DNA of 64,000 nucleotides from Mrakia gelida (GCA_024345305.1 BRON01000004.1:434001-498000), one strand, 5' to 3'. Numbered from the stretch's first letter, positions 24,338 to 35,590 are shown. Notes: generated by a model not told the origin, from the sequence alone. Program-made: numbers and translations.

Positions 24338-25630
24338 TCAGCCCTCCATTGAAGTGACCAGAACCACCCTCTTCCTGTCTAAGAACCTCTTGCCGGTGAG
24401 TCGCGAGACGACTTCCTCGGAGATGATGTATTCCTCCTCCTCGGATCCGTTTCGAAGAACCGAAACGAGCTTGAACGTGATCCTCCCTCCTCGTCGCGTC
24501 GTGCTTGATTTGAGGAGGCACTCGGCGAACCCGAACCTTCGATCCGGGCCTGGAAGGACAGGAAACGACTTGACTCCATCCGAGATGACCTTGTCGAGCC
24601 TTGTCCAGCGACGAGCGAAGGAGAGGGTGGTTTCGACGACGTGTTCGATCGTGGGCAGTCTTGCGACCTCGACGGCGTAGTTGTGATGGCCGATTTGAAA
24701 GGTAGCGGGGTCGAGCATTCGAAGGAGAGGAGCGAGTTCTTGCAAGGTGTAGAAGTTGATGATGAGGTGGGCGACGGGGAGAGGGGGTTGATGTTCCAGG
24801 TCCGTGAGGTGGTGTTGATCCTCGAAACCCACGCGTCTTGACTCGAGGTAGAGGGTTTTCGGCTCGAGGATCGCTTGGACTCGGGTCTTCGGCCAAAGGA
24901 GTTTAGATATAATCTGACGGGGTCTGAAGTCAGCGGGAGAAGAGAGAGGGCAGGAACGACGCAACTTGCGCGACGAGACGAACGCACCTTTGCTTTGAGA
25001 TAGACCACTACTTGATGTGCACTCATGGTGACGAGAGATGCCCTGTAGAGAGCTTCCGAGGCTTGAACGAGGAGGAAGAAGGAGACCGAGCAGAGCGTCG
25101 CCTGCTCAAACTTGTCGAGCAGCGAGATGATCATCTGGAGGAGCTCGAAAGGTAGAGACTCGAAGAGAGACGATCTCGGCGGTCGACCGACAGGGGTTTT
25201 GGTAGTCTGGAGATGGGGACAGGAGGGTCAGCTTCTTCAGGAAGAGCTCGAGAAGGTGAAGGACGGCGGTGAACTGACGCGTAGACGCGAACGAGATCCA
25301 CCCTCCACCCTCCCTTCTCCTCGATATGACACCAACTCAAGCATCGAGCTCCACCGAGATCGAGTTCTGTCCTGAAGTCCGTTGGTCTTCTCTCGTCGAG
25401 GTCTCTTGAGCTTCGAGGTGAGCTTCTTGAAGAGGCGGAGGTGACCGGAGCGGAGATCACCCTGCTTGGACGCCTTGAGACGTGCTTCGGGAAGCTAGAG
25501 AGGCTCGAAGAACTGGTCAGAAGCTGATACGACGAACGACATTGAAGATTCACGGTCGGGACGAAGACGAAGCGTGAAGGAGGGAGAGGAAGACGGCGAG
25601 GGAAAGGGGTCGAGCTCACCTGGGGTTCCA
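24338..25630 (-). CDS. F-box-like protein, hypothetical
   Basis: The start ATG at 25630 begins a short exon MEPQ followed by a GTGAGC donor. After the CCTCTCTAG acceptor the frame continues LPEARLKASKQGDLRSGHLR and LTSKLKRPRREKTN. The next exon carries an F-box-like motif, SLFESLPFELLQMIISLLDK then FEQATLCSVSFFLLVQASEA. It ends MSAHQVVVYLKAK; the next exon starts IISKLLWPKTRVQAILEPKT and runs in one frame to the TGA at 24340-24338. The C-terminal part includes VAHLIINFYTLQELAPLLRM, RRWTRLDKVISDGVKSFPVL and RFGFAECLLKSSTTR. It is related in style to, but not clearly part of, the three-copy F-box family nearby. Probable SCF adaptor by inference only. Confidence 0.7.
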
Positions 25631-25955
25631 TTTGCTCGTTCCTCGTCGAAGAAGCTGAGAGACCCATATATAGGTGCAGGGAGGGCTGTTTGAGGGAGTG
25701 CAAGCGGGGAAGGGAAGTGAAGTGACGAAGAGAAGTTTTTCTCGAAGCGAGGTGGGATGCGGACGGGACACAGAAATCGTTGAGCTCAGCTTTCGACCTC
25801 CCACCTTGCTCCCCTCAACGACCAGCTTCCTCGACGACCCAATCTTCAGCCAGACACCTTTCAACGCTCCTCGTCCCCAGCAGCTTGATTTACTACCGTC
25901 CAGGATTCGACTCGTATCAGAAACCTTCTTCGTCATCCAACCACAGCTCATCAGA
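25631..25955. promoter_or_regulatory. Divergent region between two F-box-like loci
   Basis: About 325 bases. A TATATA element at 25666-25671 lies some 40 bases before the minus-strand ATG at 25630. The remainder has no convincing coding frame. Confidence 0.45.
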
Positions 25956-27063
25956 ATGGACGCTTCTTCCTCCCTTCTTCCCATCTCCTCCAACGTCCTC
26001 GACTCTTCGCTCCCAGACCCCTCCTTGAACTTGGTCTCCTCCACCACCTCGGTCTCTACTAAACCTACGCCTCTCCTACCAACCGAGCTCAAGCGAGAGA
26101 TCCTTCGCTTCTGTGATCCCTCAACGCTCGCGAAGACCTCCCTCGTCAGCTCGGACTTCCTCGAACTTTCCTCCCCCCTCCTCTACACCGACGTCTTCAT
26201 CGACAGCCCATACCAGCTCGCAAGCCTTTTCTGCTACCGAGATGTCAGTTCCACTCCACCCTTGTCTCGTATCGAAGCAGCTCGGACTGACCTCTTCTCT
26301 GTCCTTCTTTTCTGCTTTCAAGGAGCACTCCTCGTCGCCTCGACTCGAACCCTACCTCTCCCTCGGCCAGATCAAACACTTTACCTACCTCGCTGCTCTC
26401 CTACCCACTACTCCTACCCCCGGTAACGACGCTGTGCTTGCCCGAGCTCGTCTTCAACAGGAGGTACAACTTGGCCAACTTCGACCAAACCGAATCCCTC
26501 CGTCCTCCTCCTCTCCCTCTTCGCCTCGAACCCTAGCCGTCACCTCCCTCACCGTCCAGATCAACGCTGCCGACTGCTTCCTAGAGGAATATCACCACCC
26601 CCTCTACACCTTCTTCTAACCCCTCACCTTCAAACTGGAAGCAACAGGTCTAAACGGAACCCTCACCTTCCTCCCCTCCGCCAACGTCAATCCCTCCCTC
26701 TGGACCCGCCTTGACACCTTCCTCATCCAAAATTTCCGACTCCAACACAGTCTATACAGCCTCAAACCGCTCAACTCACGCTTCCAAGTCGTCTGGGACC
26801 TCACGAACTCGGTCGTGAACACGTCGAGCGGCCTCAACAGTCGAGGTCCGCTCCAGGCTCTCCAGGAGCGAGGGTACCGATCTAGGAGGGGAGCTGCAGG
26901 GGTGGAGGAGATGAGGCTGAAGAAGCTTGTCGTACGGGTTCGAACGGAGCAGGAGAGGAAGGGTTTCTTTAGAGCCGCAGAGTGTTGGTTTGAGCGTCAC
27001 GGAGCGGGTGGGGAAGAGAAGAGGGACGCGTTGGCTGATCTCGAGGTGACTGTAGTGGGCTAG
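25956..27063 (+). pseudogene. F-box-like gene interrupted by a nonsense codon (paralog 2)
   Basis: The start ATG gives [20 protein letters not shown]. The F-box-like segment LLPTELKREILRFCDPSTLA then KTSLVSSDFLELSSPLLYTD is nearly identical to paralog 1. Exon 1 is 25956-26243; after an intron ending TTTCAAG, exon 2 starts at 26323 with EHSSSPRLEPYLSLGQIKHF. The frame reads to HHPLYTFF and hits TAA at 26617-26619. After the TAA the same frame stays open for about 440 bases (PLTFKLEATGLNGTL; LDTFLIQNFRLQHSLYSL; RLKKLVVRVRTEQERKGFFR) and ends VTVVG, TAG at 27061-27063. In paralog 1 the stop position is Asn (HFFNPLHV). A pseudogene is the simplest reading; a truncated protein could still be made. 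Confidence 0.8.
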
Positions 27064-27575
27064 GATGTCTCGGAGTGAGTTAGTCTCTTCGCCTCTCGTC
27101 GCTCTCGTGTCGCGAAGCTCGGATTGACCTTTTCCTCTCTCTTCTCGCGTTTCCTCGTTCTCCAGGGCCATCTCTCTCGTCTTCGGGACTTCAAGTCGGT
27201 CGAAGCGGCCGAGGTCGGTATGCCTTATAGCATCTACACTGTATCTTATATTTTCACGGCGAACGGCGTCGAGTTGAAAGAGAAAGCTCGAGAGATGGCG
27301 AGGAGAACGAGACGCGGACGAGCTCGCGTCGGCTCTCGACGCGACTTCCTCCTCGGAGAAAATGCAAGCGACCTCGAAAAAATCCTCTCCCTTGTCAAGT
27401 CATCCTTCTTCCCCCTCAGCTCTCACCCGAAACTCAGTATACAAGCTCCACCAAGACGCACGAACGACTCTTTTTTCAACGATGGAAGGACCCAGATCGA
27501 ATCTCGACGCTCTCCTCCTTCGAAGCTCGCTCGCTGCCCTCTCCTTCCTCTCCCCCCATCACCATCTCTTCAGCC
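27064..27575. other. Intergenic, upstream of CCT7
   Basis: About 510 bases. A GTGAGTTAG...TTCTCCAG intron-like stretch (about 27073-27169) is followed by an open frame (GHLSRLRDFKSVEAAEVGMP). This could be a 3' exon of the pseudogene transcript or a 5'-leader exon of CCT7. The last 150 bases form the CCT7 promoter and leader. Confidence 0.35.
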
Positions 27576-30484
27576 ATGCAGTCCAAACTCCCTTACATGG
27601 TTAGTCCCACTCTGCTCTCACTTACCTAGCCTTCTTCCAATCGCTAACGTTTCTCTCGTTTACTTCAGCAACCTACGGTTGTTCTCCTCCGAGAAGGGAC
27701 GGATACCTCTCAAGGAATTCCTCAGCTCTTGTCCAACATTTCGGCCTGCCTCTCAGTAGCCGGAGTCGTCGCTACCACCCTCGGACCTAGGGGAATGGAT
27801 AAGCTTATTGTTGATGTTAACGTGAGTCCAAACGAGCTTCTTGTGGGTTTGGGGAGGGAAGGGAGGGGATGGGGAGGAAGAGAAGGAGGAGGTGCGAGGT
27901 GAACGCGAAGGAAGGAAATGAAGGAGAGAGCTCGAGAGATCTCTGGGAGACGAGGAGAAGCTCTAGTGAGCTCGGAGGATAGAGCTAGCTGCTATCCTCT
28001 TGATGTGAACCTCGCTCGAAACTTCCTTGAATTCTGCTGAAAGAGAGCGTCGAGGGACAGGAACGAGCTGGGATCTCTCTCCTTCCCAAAAAGCACGAGG
28101 GACGTGGCCGTCGACGTCTCTCTTCCTTTCTCCCTCCCTCACTTCTTCCCCATCTCCATCTCACCTCTCCTCATGCTGACCATCATCTGCTCCTCCCTTT
28201 GATCTCCAGGGAAACGCTACTATCTCCAACGACGGAGCCACGATCCTCAAGCTCCTCGACATTGTTCACCCAGCAGCAAAGACGCTCGTCGACATCGCTC
28301 GAGCTCAGGACGCAGAGGTCGGAGACGGTACCACTTCCGTCGTTCTGCTCGCTGGAGAGATCCTCAGGGAGATCAGGCCTTTCGTCGAGGACGGTGTCGG
28401 AGTGTGGGTTATCGAGAAGGGACTCAGGACTGGAGCCAACTTGGTAAGCTCAAAGCTCAACTCCTCCCTCCCTTCTTTCCTTCCCTCCTCGACCCTTCCG
28501 AGGCTCATCTCTTCTCTGCCTCCCTTCTCCACCTCTTCGCAACCATCAGGCCATCAAGAAGATCCAAGAAATCGCCGTCCCTATCGACAAGTCCAACCCC
28601 GAGTTCGTCTCCTTTCTCCTTCCCTCGCGCGTTCTCCTTCTCTCCTTCCTTCTTCCCACTCACGCGTCCGTTCTCGTGTTCTTCTGTTCTCACAGAATCT
28701 TCAAGAAGCACCTCCACCTCCTCGCCGCCACCTCCATGTCCTCCAAACTCATCCACTCCCAAAAGCCCTTCTTCTCCTCCATGGTCGTCGACGCCGTGCT
28801 CTGTCTCGACCAGGACGATCTCGACGAGAACCTCATCGGAACCAAGAAGGTTCCTGGAGGTGGAATGCAGGTCAGTCATCTCCCCATCTTCATCTTTGAC
28901 TCTGAGGAGAGGTGGAGTGGGCGGTTTGGGTGCGAAGGAAGGAGACAGCGAAGGAGGGAAGGAATGGAGATCGAAGCTCGAGCTGACCTCCTTCGACTTT
29001 TTCGATTCAACTTCGTTCAGGACTCCCTCCTTATCCGAGGAGTCGCTTTCAAGAAGACGTTCTCCTACGCCGGATTCGAGCAGCAGCCCAAGAGCTTCGA
29101 CAACCCCAAGGTTCTCTGCCTGAACGTCGAGCTCGAGTTGAAGGCTGAGAAGGACAACGCTGAGGTTCGAGTGAACGAGGTTTCGGTGCGTCCCTCTCCC
29201 TTCCATCTCCCTTCTTCCTCTCTCTTTCTTCCCAACTGACCTTTGTGTGTTCGCCTCTTACAGGAGTACCAAGCCATCGTCGACGCCGAGTGGACCATCA
29301 TCTACAACAAGCTCGAAGCCATCATCGCCACCGGAGCCAAGGTCGTTCTCTCCAAACTCCCCATCGGAGATCTCGCCACCCAGTACTTCGCCGACCGAGA
29401 CATCTTCTGCGCCGGTCGAGTCGCCCCTGACGACCTGCGACGAGTCGTCCAGGCCGTGGGAGGATCCGTTCAGTCGACGTGCTCGGACATCGAGGAGAAG
29501 CACCTCGGACGGTGTGGGAAGTTCGAGGAGAAGCAGATCGGAGGGGAGAGGTTCAACATCTTCCAGGATTGTCCCGAGGCTAAGACGTGCACGATGATCT
29601 TGAGGGGTGGAGCGGATCAGTTCATTGCTGAGGTGGAGAGGAGTTTGCACGACTCCATTATGATCGTCAAGAGGGCTATCAAGAACTCGCACGTCGTTGC
29701 TGGAGGAGGAGCTACTGAGGTGAGTTCGACCTCTTCCACACCCTTCCCTCGCTGTGCTTCCACTCGAAGCGCACCCCGCTGATCCTCTTGTTCGCTTTTT
29801 GTTCGTCAGATGGAAATCTCGGCCTACCTTCGAGCTCACTCGCGGACCATCGAGGGAAAGCAGCAACTCATCATCGGAGCTCTCGCCAAAGCGCTCGAGA
29901 TCATCCCTCGTCAGATCTGCGACAACGCTGGATTCGACGCGACCGATGTGCTCAACAAGCTCAGGATGAGGCATGCCATGGGAGATATCTGGGCTGGTGT
30001 GGATATCGAGAGTGAGGGAGTGAAGGATAACATGGAGCAGGTTCGTTTCGACTCGACTTTCTTCCTTCCTTCCCCTTCCTTCCCTTTTTCTCTTCGAGCT
30101 CGAACTCGTCTACTCGAGACTGTGAGCTGACTCTTACTGCTCGTATTCGCGTTTCGTCTTCGCAGTTCGTCTGGGAGCCAAGTCTCGTCAAGACCAACGC
30201 TCTCAGCTCAGCCGTCGAGGCCGCTTGCTTGATCCTCAGTATCGACGAGACCGTGAGGAACCCTCAGAGCGAGCAGGTTAGTCCCATCTGTGTCCTTTTC
30301 TTCCTTCAACTCCTTTCCGTTCTCGTCCCTTCTCGCTCGACCGAAACGAACCGAAACGCTGACCCTCGACGCGTCTTTCCCTCTCCCTTTCTTCATTCGT
30401 GTTCAACAGCCCTCTGCCGGACCACCGATGCGAGGAGGAGGAGGAGCTGGACGAGGACGAGGACGTGGTGCGCCTAGGAGGTAG
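27576..30484 (+). CDS. CCT7: T-complex chaperonin subunit eta (CCT7)
   Basis: Subunit of the cytosolic TRiC/CCT ring that folds tubulin and actin. Exon 1 (27576-27599) encodes MQSKLPYM. Exon 2 (27669-27821) reads [20 protein letters not shown] then [20 protein letters not shown] and MDKLIVDVN. After a 388-nt intron come [40 protein letters not shown] (ATP-binding GDGTTS) and the eta-specific [17 protein letters not shown]. Then [63 protein letters not shown]-like [47 protein letters not shown], and [18 protein letters not shown]. It ends in a Gly/Arg tail ([11 protein letters not shown]), TAG at 30482-30484. Full length and apparently intact. Confidence 0.95.
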
Positions 30485-31006
30485 ATAGGTTGCTACGATG
30501 AAGGAAAAAGGGAAGGAATGAGGGGAGCGGGAGGGAGGGTTGTTGAGTTGATAAACTATCGAACTCTCTTAGACGATTTCTTTAGGTCGTGTCGTTGAGA
30601 GAGAGAGAGAAGGCAGGACAGAAGGATCGATTGATAGGATACGTTGAGGGTCGACAAATAGAGAAAAGAGGCAGAGGTGACGCGAGGGGGGCAAAGCAAG
30701 GGGAAAGTCTAGTCGAGAGAGGGAGTCGAGACGGGAGAGGACGCGATCGAAAGAGGGGAGAAAGAAGGTCGGCAAGAAAGGAGGAGCAGTGGACGAGCAA
30801 GATGCCTAAGGTAGAGGTAGCGCAGAAGTCTATGAGAGAAGAAAGAAGAGCAAGCGAGCGATACGGAAACAGAGAGGGAGAGGGAGGGAGCACACGCGAG
30901 GAGGGAAGCACGAAAACGAAAGCGAGAAACAAACCGAACCGAGGAGGAAATCAAGAGACGAGGAAGAACGCTTATCTAGTAACCAAAGCCAAGCCGTGAT
31001 CCATGT
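30485..31006. other. Convergent 3' region after CCT7
   Basis: About 520 bases between convergent stops. Purine-rich (GAGAGAGAGA near 30597) with no convincing coding frame; the open frames here are low complexity. Confidence 0.45.
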
Positions 31007-32914
31007 CTAAAGAGGGGGACAAGAACCGAACCGAACCGTCTTGCGAGGGACCTTGAGGTGCGCGAGTTCAGGATCCAACGGCGACGCGCCGGTTGGTCTC
31101 ACGAGGATTGATCTGGCTGGGTTTCGAAGGTCTGGAGAGAGGGAACGAGGGTAGTCGAGGGAGAAGGGGTTTGTGGGAGTGGCGGCCGGACTGGGGTAGG
31201 AGGAGGAGGAGGGTTGGGCTTGCAGACGGGAGGGTTCGAAGGCGACGAGGAGATCGGGAGCGGGAGCGGGTTGGACGATGATGAGGGGTGAGAGGAGGAG
31301 TGACTGAAGGAGCCGAGTGAAGGAGAGGACGAAAAAACGGGGTGAGTCGGACATGAAGACTCCATAAAGTGGGATAAGGGGTTGGGAGAGGGAACGAGAT
31401 CTCGAGCTCACCTCATGAGTCGAGGCGGGAAGTGGAACGTTCGCTCCAAATCCTTCGACGAGTCTTCTAACACCGTCTTGAAGCGAAACGGGACATGGAG
31501 GAGACTCGTTGATGACCGAAGAGAGTCGAGATGAAGCCTGCGAGAGTCGAAAGAAGGTCGTCAGCGCGCGTTCTTCCCCCCCTCACTCACCGTCGAAACT
31601 CGAGTCGTTCGAAGCTCACCTTCTGGATCGCTTCCTGACCGCACGAGCCCGACTCTCCGCTCGGGATGCCCTTGGCCTTGAAGTAAGGTCTCCTCTTTGG
31701 CGGCTCTCCGTCAGCTCGTTCGAAGGCGTCCTCGGCGAAGAAAGGTCGAGGGTTCGACGCGACCTCCTCCTCCCTTCGAAGTGCTGGGCTTGTCGTCGTC
31801 GTCCTCGCAATGTCTCCCTCCCAAGTCGATCCTCCCTTTGGTGACAGGTCGGGAGTAGGGACCTCCTCGAGGACGACCTCCAACGACTCGATCTTGACCT
31901 CGTTCTCGACCTCGGTGGGCGAAATGACCCTCATCCTCTTGATGAACGGAACTCCTCGAAGGGCTGGTTGACCGGAGGGAGAGTCGACGGACCGTTTCTT
32001 CGAGAGGGTTGCCCTTTGGGGAGACGATTGAGGGGAAGGTGAGGTGGATTTGTCGGGGAAGAAGAGGGATGAGGAGTAGACTTTGGTTGATCGGGGAGGG
32101 CTGTAGTCGAGCTGAGTGTTGGAGGGAGCGAGGATCGAAGACGAGTTCGGACTGGGTTGAGGAGGCGTCGAGGTTCTGGGACGAGGGGGGAGAGGATGCT
32201 CGTGGGAGGGAAAGTTGGTGGAGCTTGATGGTCTATACGTACGAGGGAAAGAAGGAACGAGGGAGGGAGAGCAGGTCAGAAACATGGCTGACCGGAGAGA
32301 GCTCGACGTCGACCAAGACCGCTCACTCACCTCATAGAAGCGAGCTTCGGAGTCTTCCCATCCTTCCCGAACAGCAAGACCTTCAAAGAAACACCCTGCC
32401 AACCAATCCAGCAATCCCAGAACACCTGATCGTCGCCCGTTCCCTTCCCGCTTCCACTTCGAACGACTTCGTGATGAGCTCGAACGAAGGCCTGAGCTGT
32501 TCTCGCCTCTTCAAAGGAGACGATCCAACGGAACGACGGCGATAGAGGAGCTTGGAACCTAGAAAAAGTAGGCAAAGAAATAGCGTGGGAGAGAGGAAGG
32601 AGAGGAGGAACTGGAATGAGCTCGACTGTTTTGAAGGAGGCGGGTCCGTTCGAACGCGAGACTTCGACTGACCGACGAGAAGGAAGAGAGGGGAAAGGAC
32701 CGAAGGCTGAGCTTGTTAGAGACTTGACCGTTTCGAGAGAGGCGTCTTCTGGACATCTGGGAGAACGAGAAAGAAGGGGAAAGGTCAGAAAAGATCGCGG
32801 TTTGGGCCTAGACCCAGCGAGGGAGGTTCGAGCGACGTTTCATGAGTTCGAGAGACGAGACGAGAGAACTCACCCGTAGAGCGCGACTTTGAATTCCTGA
32901 AGCTTGGAGTTCAT
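31007..32914 (-). CDS. Hypothetical protein
   Basis: The start ATG at 32914 opens a short exon, MNSKLQEFKVALYG, that splices (GTGAGT at 32873) into CPEDASLETVKSLTSSAFGP. A folded-looking segment follows: RFQAPLSPSFRWIVSFEEAR, AQAFVRAHHEVV, DDQVFWDCWIGWQGVSLKVL. After a further intron the protein becomes Ser/Pro-rich, with acidic NEVKIESLEVVLEEVPTPD and a basic KRMRV patch, then ASSRLSSVINESPPC and DGVRRLVEGFGANVPLP. The last exon ends VPRKTVRFGSCPPL, TAG at 31009-31007. No family recognised. Five or more exons; the 3' exon boundaries near 31300-31420 are approximate. Confidence 0.6.
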
Positions 32915-33286
32915 GTTGAAAGTGTGCGTTTGAAAGGTGGTGGTTGAGAGTGAAGAGAAGGGAGGATAATTTGATCCCTTTTGAAGGGAACGGAAAGAAA
33001 GGAGCTTCGGTTCCTGGGACCTGAGAAAACGATCGAGGACGAGCTTAGCTTCCCATCCTGGTCGAGAAGGAATAAAAACCTTGAACTCACAAGGATATCA
33101 GAACGGGAAAAGAATAAGCGAGAGGTTGAGGGAATCCGTTGACGAGTCGCGTGAAGAGGGAGGATGCTGCGAACGAGAGAAGGCGGCCAGGTCGACGCGA
33201 CAAGGAGATCAGTTTAACGTGACAGGATACCAGGATCCGATGGTAAAGACAGATGTTACTCACTGATATGTAGCCGCTAAATTCCT
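32915..33286. other. Intergenic, tandem minus-strand genes
   Basis: About 370 bases between the start of the 31007-32914 gene and the stop of the next minus-strand gene; promoter of the former. Nothing specific seen. Confidence 0.4.
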
Positions 33287-34336
33287 TCACTTCGAGAAGT
33301 CGACGAAGAAGGTCGTTCCGTCTGCCCTTTCCCAGGTCCAGTTCGAGCACCACGTCTTGGGTCTGATCTCCTTTGTTTCCTCCAACCAGGCTTCGATTTC
33401 CTCCATCACGTCCTTCGGAAAGCCGACGAAGTGACCTCGAACTCGAACTCCTTCTTCAAAGACGTCGTGTATCGTGCTAAGAACGTTCGACTCGTCGAAG
33501 TCGTAGCCGTCGTGGTCGGTCGCGTTGAACTCGACCTCGGGAGTGAACGGGAGGGCGTTGATCCTAGAGTTGGACCCCACGAGATCGTGTAGATCGATCT
33601 CCTCCCAGTACCGAAGTGAGGTCGAGATGTAGAGAGGTCGAAGAGAGGCGAGGATATCGTGGAAGACGAGACGAGCCGATATCCGAAGGTTCTGATGGAA
33701 CGGCCTCATGAACGTCTCGACGACCCTGTTGGCGCGCTCCTCGGCTGTCTCCCACTCCTCTGCCAGATAAGGAGGACCCCCATCCTCGGGAGTATGCCAA
33801 AACCTGACAGGTTCCATCCTCTGCTTGAAGTTCGCGTCCTCCAGCATGAGCAGTCGAGCGAGGACGGACCGACGATCTTGCTCCTTCTTGATCCAAGTGG
33901 GAGGGTACGACGACGAAGGAAGGTGCTGGAAGAGAACTCTTGAGACCTGGCGGAAGGAAGGGATGATGATCTCGTGGACGTACTTCTCTCCAAGCTCTCG
34001 TCTCGGTTCCATCGTGATTGGCAGGACGGCTTCGACGACGATCTTGATCTCGTCGACCATCTCCCATCTTTGCCTGCCCTCCTCTCCGACAACGACGAGT
34101 CCTCTCTCGGGATCGAAGAGGGTGATCCAATCTTGAGGTTTAGCGACGGTGATTGACCTCCAGAAGAAGGGGAGACAGATATGACGAATGCCTTTGGAGA
34201 CGAGGAGAAGGTGGGAAGTTGATCGAGGAGGAGTGGGTTCTGTTGCTTCGAGCGAGGGAGGTTGAACGGGGAGGAAGGCGAGTTTGAAGATCCGCTCGAT
34301 GACTTCTAGAGGGAGAGCGAGAGGTAGAGAAGCCAT
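33287..34336 (-). CDS. F-box-like protein, single exon
   Basis: Uninterrupted 349-codon frame from ATG 34336 to TGA 33289-33287, notable in a window where almost every gene has introns. The N-terminus MASLPLALPLEVIERIFKLA is a typical truncated F-box (LPxEVxxxIFxxA). It is followed by SHLLLVSKGIRHICLPFFWR, as in many basidiomycete F-box proteins (VSKxxxxxxLPxLWR). The remainder (WITLFDPERGLVVVGEEGRQ; KYVHEIIIPSFRQVSRVLFQ; WEEIDLHDLVGSNSRIN; TWCSNWTWERADGTTFFVDF) has no motif I can name. Role as an SCF substrate adaptor is inferred from the F-box only. Confidence 0.8.
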   Translation of the reverse strand: MASLPLALPLEVIERIFKLAFLPVQPPSLEATEPTPPRSTSHLLLVSKGIRHICLPFFWRSITVAKPQDWITLFDPERGLVVVGEEGRQRWEMVDEIKIVVEAVLPITMEPRRELGEKYVHEIIIPSFRQVSRVLFQHLPSSSYPPTWIKKEQDRRSVLARLLMLEDANFKQRMEPVRFWHTPEDGGPPYLAEEWETAEERANRVVETFMRPFHQNLRISARLVFHDILASLRPLYISTSLRYWEEIDLHDLVGSNSRINALPFTPEVEFNATDHDGYDFDESNVLSTIHDVFEEGVRVRGHFVGFPKDVMEEIEAWLEETKEIRPKTWCSNWTWERADGTTFFVDFSK

Positions 34337-34667
34337 GGATGGAGAAAAGTAGAGGTAGGGGGGAAGAAGAGGGAGGACGGGGAGGACGGGAGGGAGATAA
34401 GAGGAGGGAGGGCTGAATCGGAGGTGGCCGTTCGGTTTGACTCGTCGAACCTTGGCTGGAGGACAGTTCTGGTAGCGTCCAGGGGTTGAAGGTGATGAAG
34501 AGTCGACGATAGAAGAGACGATTCGAGAGGAGGGATGGTTTATGGAGATGGGAGCCGAGGAAGGTCGATGCTTGCGGGAAGAAAGAAGAGAGGTTGAAAG
34601 GTGAGCTCGACCTTCCTCCTCCTAACGACGAGCACCCCTCCCTTCACATTTTCAAACTCGTTCGAGC
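34337..34667. promoter_or_regulatory. Divergent region between two F-box-like loci
   Basis: About 330 bases between divergent starts at 34336 and 34668; purine-rich left half (34340-34410), nothing specific. Confidence 0.35.
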
Positions 34668-35590
34668 ATGCCTTCCTCTTCTTCTCCTCTCCCTTTCCTC
34701 CCTACCGAAGTCAAACACCACATCCTTCGATTCTGCGATCCCTCTACGCTCGCAAAGACGGCTCAAGTCTCGCTCCGAGCTCTCCTCCCCTCTCCTCTAC
34801 GAGGACGTCCACATCGATGGGATCAAGGCTTTGAAGGCGCTCTTTTCTAACAGAGTGAGTTCAGATACATCGCCATCTCTTCTCGTCGCGATCTCCTATA
34901 CTGACTGCTTGTCTGCTTCGAACACAACAGGCTCAACCTCCCTCCCTCTCCAGCGCTCCCTTCCTTTCCCTCTCCCAAATCCTCAACGTCACCATTCACC
35001 TCCCCATCCAACACCTCCGATCATCCAGCGAGACTTTCACAAACCTCTCCCTTGATCGATCCCTCTCGACCTCCTCCCTACTCCTCCAACACCTCCAAAT
35101 CTGGGCTGTACTTCAAGAAGAATGGTCTTTGGGGCCGTCCGCGTCCAGAGAGATTACCCTCTTGCCCTTGGTCCGCCTCCTCGATCCCCTCCATCTCTCC
35201 CTTCGTGCCCTTCCTTCGCCACGGATGGTATACATCGACGTCCATTCCTTACTTTGGAATCGCCTAGAGAGCCTCACCCTCGCATCGATATCAGCCCAGC
35301 TCCCTCTCTTCCGACACTGGACGAACCGACACCGCCCTCACCTCGCCCTCATCACGTACGAGCTCGAGCAGGTCGACGCCGGTGAAGCTCTACATCACAG
35401 ACTAGTGGATTTTATGCTGGACGATCAGCCCATGCCGGTAGGGGTACAGGTGGTGGTGATCGTGGCGAGCGAGGAGGCGAGAACGAACGTCCAGGATCAG
35501 CTTCGAGGCCGGGCGGAGTCAGGAGAATACGGTTCGGACAGAGACAGGGTGCTCGCTCAGCTCACGGTAGAGATCAAGCCCCAAATGTAG
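34668..35590 (+). pseudogene. F-box-like gene with exon-1 frameshift (paralog 3)
   Basis: ATG 34668 gives MPSSSSPLPFLPTEVKHHIL then RFCDPSTLAKTAQVS, matching paralogs 1 and 2. At about 34768-34780 the frame breaks: the expected continuation (ELSSPLLYEDVHIDGIKALK) lies in another frame, as if about seven bases were lost. The starting frame meets TAA at 34848-34850, just before the donor. The intron sits at the family position (GTGAGTTCAG...CACAACAG). Exon 2 from about 34931 is open for 660 bases: FLSLSQILNVTIHLPIQHLR; LLLQHLQIWAVLQEEWSLGP; RMVYIDVHSLLWNRLESLTL; HRPHLALITYELEQV; GVQVVVIVASEEARTN. It ends IKPQM, TAG at 35588-35590. The long intact exon 2 suggests recent inactivation or an unrecognised alternative exon 1. 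Confidence 0.7.

Noticed and set aside
26617..26619. Programmed stop-codon readthrough in F-box-like paralog 2
   Set aside because: The TAA C context is not a leaky one, and the sibling copies carry other lesions, so decay is simpler.
27822..28209. Box C/D snoRNA in the CCT7 intron
   Set aside because: TTGATGT and CTGA occur but do not form a proper C/D pair with a terminal stem, so it is left only as an item to test.
28505..29206. Minus-strand open frames opposite CCT7
   Set aside because: Antisense to conserved CCT7 exons, and they cross its introns.
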